Positions 5,074 to 5,898 of a stretch of 5,898 bases of DNA are shown in pieces; the stretch's first letter is position 1; each line of letters starts with the position of its first letter. Source of the DNA: Candidatus Hydrogenedentota bacterium (lineage in GTDB: Bacteria > Hydrogenedentota > Hydrogenedentia > Hydrogenedentales > SLHB01); the NCBI GenBank assembly GCA_026387845.1, contig JAPLKX010000004.1, forward strand, positions 1-5,898, read 5' to 3'. The position numbers and the translations under genes were made by a program. The notes beneath the pieces were generated by a model. That model saw only the letters and a program-made list of their open reading frames with translations. It had not been told where the DNA came from and searched no databases.

Positions 5074-5898
5074 TCAGTTGTCCGATACGGGCTTTTGGGT
5101 CCGGCCTGGACGCGAGTCCGTGTCGTCAAAATAACGATTGATACGATGCAAAGCAAAGAGGGCGAGGCCGAGAAACACTGCGTACAACACACCGATTTTC
5201 GAAGGCCATATCGTCGCGGCGCCAATTGCACCGATGATGGCCATGAGATCGGCCATACGCTCGGGGAGACCCGGGACCTCGAAGCCGCGCCAAGTCCGCG
5301 TCCGCGAAAGCCAGAGTATCCGGCCTATCTTGTATGCGGTGACGCCGAGTATCAGAACGGCGGCGGGGGCGAACAGCACAACACGCGCGAGAGGCCATGC
5401 GTACTGATCCACCTCGCTTGCCTTGTAGAGACCCAGCAGCACTCCGACATTGCTGGAAGCGCCAAAGAACATGATGAACAACAACAGGCAGATTGCGAGA
5501 ACCAGCGAGATGCTTCGTCTTCGTTCCAACCGGTTGGGATGCAGGATCGCCTCCGTATCACTCCCAACGGGGTCTCCATTCGGATGGTGGACGTTGTCGA
5601 CACGCCTCACTGCCCAATACAGGGCGGCGGTGTAAAGCAACCCCAGGTTGAATCCGGCATTCAATTCCCACATCTTCCACCAATCGATGTAGTGTGGCGC
5701 ATACGAGTAGCCCAGGCACCACAATGCGGCGAGCGTGAACCCAATGCCGAAACCACCCCCGATGAGTGCTCCAATCGTCAGCGTCGCCCGGTCTCTTTGA
5801 AGCGCCGCCATGAGCAGCGCGCCCACCCACCACGCCGCCACGACGAAGTTCTGCGTGTTGGTTTCGACGGTCCGGGTGAGGTGGCGGTCAAGTTCACC
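5074..5898 (-). CDS. Multi-pass membrane protein of unknown function (5' end outside window)
   Basis: The frame runs open to the right edge, so the GTG at 5841 is probably internal and the start lies beyond 5898; 274 residues are visible. Hydrophobic segments lie near residues 17-33, 40-63, 80-97, 128-150, 170-190 and 210-250, giving six or seven likely membrane passes. Between the second and third is a strongly patterned segment with ALWCLGYSYAP, then YIDWWKMWELNAGFNLG, rich in Trp. It resembles conserved uncharacterised membrane proteins I have an impression of from planctomycetes and similar bacteria, but I cannot name a family. A polar loop (about residues 100-126) and a polar C-terminal tail (YFDDTDSRPGR) are probably outside the membrane. 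The sulfatase follows after 94 bases on the same strand; co-transcription is possible but unproven. Confidence 0.8.
   Translation of the reverse strand, partial: GELDRHLTRTVETNTQNFVVAAWWVGALLMAALQRDRATLTIGALIGGGFGIGFTLAALWCLGYSYAPHYIDWWKMWELNAGFNLGLLYTAALYWAVRRVDNVHHPNGDPVGSDTEAILHPNRLERRRSISLVLAICLLLFIMFFGASSNVGVLLGLYKASEVDQYAWPLARVVLFAPAAVLILGVTAYKIGRILWLSRTRTWRGFEVPGLPERMADLMAIIGAIGAATIWPSKIGVLYAVFLGLALFALHRINRYFDDTDSRPGRTQKPVSDN

Noticed and set aside
5558..5833. 91-codon minus-strand ORF inside the membrane protein gene
   Set aside because: It is an alternative frame of the hydrophobic gene with Arg/His-rich, domain-free translation.

Overview
The window looks like a GC-rich bacterial chromosome segment, most likely from a planctomycete or a related environmental lineage. 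This rests on gene content, not a marker gene: long arrays of near-identical 42-residue WD40 repeats, a Tat-exported Cys-type sulfatase, and a polytopic membrane protein of unknown role. No rRNA, tRNA, CRISPR array or recognisable transposase gene is visible.

Left half (1-2993, + strand): remains of a tandem family of WD40 genes. Gene 1 enters from the left edge and ends at 583. Gene 2 (580-2853, 757 aa) starts inside the stop codon of gene 1. It has a ~125-residue Trp/Cys-rich N-terminal module followed by about 14 WD-like blades, enough for two seven-bladed propellers. Gene 3 (2850-2993) starts inside the stop codon of gene 2 and repeats the first ~32 residues of gene 2 in diverged form, then stops after 47 codons. 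Both junctions carry the same 9 bases, ACGCCATGA, so the unit 'Trp-rich module + WD40 propellers + conserved tail' appears to have been duplicated head-to-tail with translational coupling, and the last copy is broken.

Middle (2994-3530): about 540 bases with no convincing gene. It is visibly less GC-rich than its flanks. It contains a weak terminator-like hairpin, a perfect 10-bp inverted repeat with a competing inner arm, and a second small hairpin. It may be a dispersed repeat or the remnant of a mobile element, but that cannot be shown from one copy.

Right half (3531-5898, - strand): transcribed toward the WD40 genes. A multi-pass membrane protein gene (its start lies beyond the right edge) is followed after 94 bases by a type I sulfatase with a twin-arginine signal and a complete formylglycine motif. 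The two may be co-transcribed, but nothing ties them functionally to each other or to the WD40 genes.

The most unusual element is the coupled WD40 paralog array with homogenised repeats and a shared N-terminal module. It resembles repeat-diversifying recognition proteins such as fungal NWD STAND receptors. No NTPase or effector domain is visible here, so any sensing or defence role is inference and depends on what lies upstream of base 1.
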